Shown here: piece by piece, positions 62,163 to 64,000 of the stretch
Layout of the letters: every line of letters starts with the position of its first letter
Position numbering within the stretch: the first letter of the stretch is position 1
From: Bacillota bacterium
GTDB taxonomy: Bacteria > Bacillota > Desulfotomaculia > Desulfotomaculales > Desulfallaceae
Assembly: GCA_023439185.1 (NCBI GenBank)
Contig: JAEXOR010000065.1
Location: 62,001-126,000, forward strand
DNA: 64,000 nt
Direction: 5' to 3'
Position numbers and translations under genes: made by a program
Notes under the pieces: generated by a model
Database searches by the model: none
Told to the model about the DNA's origin: nothing
Seen by the model: the letters and a program-made list of their open reading frames with translations, nothing else

Positions 62163-62239
62163 ATAGTTACTACCTCCTTACCCCACTGCTATCTATTATA
62201 TCCATGTAGTGGGTAATTGTCAAATGTATTTAGTTACTA

Positions 62240-62489
62240 CAAATTCGTCAGCTCTGACGAATTTGGTTTACTGTATATATTGGTTTTCAAATACGAAATT
62301 AATTTCGTATTTGCCTGTCATTTTCAAAAACGCCTGCGCGTGGCCGGCAGACAATATTTTACGTGAAATATTCTATTGCAGTTATACCCGCGTTGGCACA
62401 TTTGCCGGCAAGGAGTATTCAAATTTTGCCGCGCTGCAAAATTTGCCGGTGATAGAAATTTTTCAAATTCCACAGCGCTGTGAAATTTG
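62240..62489. repeat. Palindrome array B
   Basis: A 250-bp noncoding stretch related to array A. Dyads lie at 62240-62265 (12-bp perfect arms), 62288-62313 (perfect 26 bp), 62353-62372 (one wobble), 62420-62445 (10-bp perfect arms) and 62464-62489 (one mismatch). The block around 62405-62448 aligns with 61560-61603 of array A (shared CAAGGAGTATTC/CAAAGAGTATTC and following palindrome). Different arm sequences remain complementary. It lies between the terminator of gene 62568 and gene 61770. Confidence 0.85.
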
Positions 62490-62517
62490 CCGGTTTAAAA
62501 TATTCACCGCATTATGT

Positions 62518-62544
62518 AAAAACGCTCCCCGGGGTGGGGAGCGC
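62518..62544 (-). terminator. Intrinsic terminator after the XRE gene
   Basis: CGCTCCCC (minus strand) pairs with GGGGAGCG and is followed by TTTTTAC. It is about 25 bp past the stop of gene 62568-62873. Confidence 0.85.
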
Positions 62545-62567
62545 CAATGGATGAACCATCCTTGCAC

Positions 62568-62873
62568 TTAATTTGCTTTAAGAACTGAATCATATAGCTC
62601 CGGAAATGCCTGCCTAACTTCCGTAAGCCCGAACAGATGAACCACATCCAGCATCTCTTTAAACTTCCACTCCCGCCGGCCGTTTATTTTCTTAGATAAG
62701 GCGCTTTCAGATATGCCGATTCTATCTGCCAACTCCCGCCGGGTGATCCCCTGCTCAGCCATCAGACCTTTTAGCTTTCTGGAAATAATGCGCTCTGGGG
62801 TTTCCACGTCCAGAGCATAATATATTATGCCGCCTATGCTGAAAAGATGCTCTGTATCTGAAAGTTTAATCAT
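62568..62873 (-). CDS. XRE-family transcriptional regulator
   Basis: 101 residues. The central HTH is MAEQGITRRELADRIGISESALSKKINGRREWKFKEM (in segments, about 38-74), a Cro/C1-type domain. The ATG at 62873 lies eight bases behind GGAGGG, which is within the end of the upstream gene, so the two are coupled. Probably a regulator of the mobile element. Confidence 0.85.
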   Translation of the reverse strand: MIKLSDTEHLFSIGGIIYYALDVETPERIISRKLKGLMAEQGITRRELADRIGISESALSKKINGRREWKFKEMLDVVHLFGLTEVRQAFPELYDSVLKAN

Positions 62874-63210
62874 TAGCACGGCCCTCCATCATGTATTCCA
62901 CTTTGGTAACATTAAGTTTATTCAGGGTTATGGCCGCCATGATGTCCGCCATACCATCCCTATAAGCTGCGCTGTAATTGGCGCATTCTAAATGTAAAAC
63001 TTCGTCCCTTAGCTTACTTAATATTTTTTGTGCTTCAGGTGAAAGCTCTGCCAATTTGTTCATGAGACCTTTAATTTTATTATCCAATTCGGTATACTCT
63101 ACAGTTTTGCAAAACTTATTTTGCCGGTTATTAATTAATTCTTCAAGTTCACCCTGGTCATTTATTAATGCAGCATTGTCTATTGAGAAATCCCTAAAAT
63201 AAGTTTTCAT
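62866..63210 (-). CDS. Hypothetical mobile-element protein
   Basis: 114 residues, mainly helical. The C-terminal ECANYSAAYRDGMADIMAAITLNKL resembles small phage-associated proteins with an AYRxG motif (DUF6809-like), an impression only. It overlaps the XRE gene by eight bases. Confidence 0.55.
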   Translation of the reverse strand: MKTYFRDFSIDNAALINDQGELEELINNRQNKFCKTVEYTELDNKIKGLMNKLAELSPEAQKILSKLRDEVLHLECANYSAAYRDGMADIMAAITLNKLNVTKVEYMMEGRAND

Positions 63211-63348
63211 GAATATTAACCTCCCGAATAATGTAGTTTTTTAGGTTTTGACATCATCCCAGTAGAGGCCATATAATGAACATGGCCCCATACCATGGGT
63301 GCTTAATTGGGCAGGAAGGGCTATGCTTGCCGGCTGACCTTCCTGCTT

Positions 63349-63564
63349 TTACTTTGTCTTGCTTGCCTCAATAAAATCTTGTAAGTCATGTTCTGTCACT
63401 CTCCACAACTTTCCCATTTTTACGCCTTTCATTTTCCCTGTTCTTAACCACCCCCGTAATGTTCTTGGACTAATACCGAGACGTTCCGCCGCTGCTTCCG
63501 GTGTTAATAACTTTCCGTTCAGGTTTTGTGTCCCTCCTTTTATAGCGTAATCATACATTATCAT
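63349..63564 (-). CDS. Excisionase-type HTH DNA-binding protein
   Basis: Up to 71 residues. LTPEAAAERLGISPRTLRGWLRTGKMKGVKMGKLWRVTEHDL (in segments, about 20-61) is the HTH_17 (helix-turn-helix, excisionase-like) domain. The ATG at 63564 has no ribosome site. AAAGGAGGG (63532-63540) would instead serve a CTG at 63522, which begins right before the domain. The start is unresolved. Confidence 0.8.
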   Translation of the reverse strand: MIMYDYAIKGGTQNLNGKLLTPEAAAERLGISPRTLRGWLRTGKMKGVKMGKLWRVTEHDLQDFIEASKTK

Positions 63565-63708
63565 GCATTATTGTGCATTTCAATACAAAATTATCTACAA
63601 GAATCGACAAAAAATAAACCCCAACGCAAAGAAATTATTTCACAGTTTGGTATAATGTCGATATAGCCGCCACGAGCGGTTATATCACTTTATAGGAGGT
63701 GTCTTTTT

Positions 63709-63960
63709 TTGACCCTACAAGAACTCATTGACACAAAACCCCGGCCCATAAAACTCGCAATCCTGCAGGCAGCAGAAATCATGGGGGTAACACCCCAATT
63801 TCTGCGGATGGGTTTACAGCAGGGGCGTTTGCCTTTCGGTGTTGGCGTGGAAATGGACGCGTGGAGCTACTACATCAATACCACCCGGTTCATCAAGTAC
63901 ATGACCGGAGAAGAAATGACCTACTACAACCATCGGCCCTTCTCTGCCGGCATTGGTTAG
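63709..63960 (+). CDS. Phage-type small protein
   Basis: 83 residues from a TTG eight bases after GGAGGT. LAILQAAEIMGVTPQFLRMGLQQGRLPFG (in segments, about 17-45) and WSYYINTTRFIKYMTGEE are typical of a small HTH protein common in Firmicute prophages. It is divergent from 63349, with a TATAAT at 63651-63656 between them. Confidence 0.75.
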   Translation: MTLQELIDTKPRPIKLAILQAAEIMGVTPQFLRMGLQQGRLPFGVGVEMDAWSYYINTTRFIKYMTGEEMTYYNHRPFSAGIG

Positions 63961-64000
63961 CCACTATTTGACCGGCGTCACCCACAGCATAAGCACCCCT

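Noticed and set aside
61346..62489. CRISPR array
   Set aside because: Units are palindromes with different arm sequences, irregular spacing and no constant repeat with unique spacers; no cas genes are present.

Overview
The window looks like a chromosomal segment of a spore-forming anaerobic Firmicute of the Peptococcaceae / Desulfotomaculum-Pelotomaculum type. This is inferred from gene content, not from a marker gene: a NuoE/NuoF/short NuoG iron-sulfur set, selA-selB, futalosine-pathway mqnA, two acetate-activating enzymes (ADP-forming and AMP-forming), a GerW-like spore protein, a T-box leader, strong GGAGG ribosome sites and many TTG/GTG starts. Most genes lie on the minus strand in short operons.

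Layout. 1-1.9 kb: the start of a tyrosine recombinase that runs off the left edge, then a 25-bp inverted repeat pair (617-641 / 1536-1560) enclosing an HD-GYP gene, a decayed chemotaxis-receptor tail and a 24-bp perfect hairpin; this looks like an invertible or mobile segment. 1.9-3.5 kb: a small membrane protein, a stand-alone B3/4-domain protein and, on the other strand, an unknown gene behind a T-box leader. 3.6-13.7 kb: a purine-centred minus-strand block (BMP lipoprotein, nucleoside-type ABC transporter, xanthine phosphoribosyltransferase, P-loop kinase, PurSL, PurQ, GNAT). 14-22 kb: RNase HI (+), DUF456, MidA-like methyltransferase, selB-selA and trkA-trkH potassium uptake. 22-30 kb: ADP-forming acyl-CoA synthetase, mqnA with a degenerate polyprenyl-synthase-like protein, speD, a large phosphatase-like membrane protein, ferredoxin. 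30-40 kb: alr-ald-nnr-acpS, LytS/LytT-type two-component pair, acsA. 40-48 kb: HEAT protein, second HD-GYP protein, NuoEFG-like cluster, 5-formyl-THF cyclo-ligase, ACT/PaaK pair. 48-56 kb: a gap with DnaA-box-like sites, tsaD, exo/endonuclease-family protein, sirtuin, several small zinc-ribbon proteins, threonine synthase.

56.3-64 kb is an integrated element. It begins at tRNA-Leu(UAG), followed by an integrase/excisionase pair facing the tRNA. It carries a markedly AT-rich 652-residue protein joining a GHKL (Hsp90/MutL/MORC-like) ATPase to a C-terminal PD-(D/E)XK nuclease-like domain, which is a candidate single-gene defence system. Beyond this are IS256 debris, a small HTH gene with a 22-bp palindromic operator, and two related intergenic arrays of about 26-bp palindromes whose arms differ between units but stay self-complementary. 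The arrays flank a small phage-type gene and each follows a terminator-like hairpin. The element continues past the right edge.

The best candidates for undescribed biology are the GHKL-nuclease fusion, the palindrome arrays, and the recombinase/inverted-repeat/HD-GYP arrangement at the left end.
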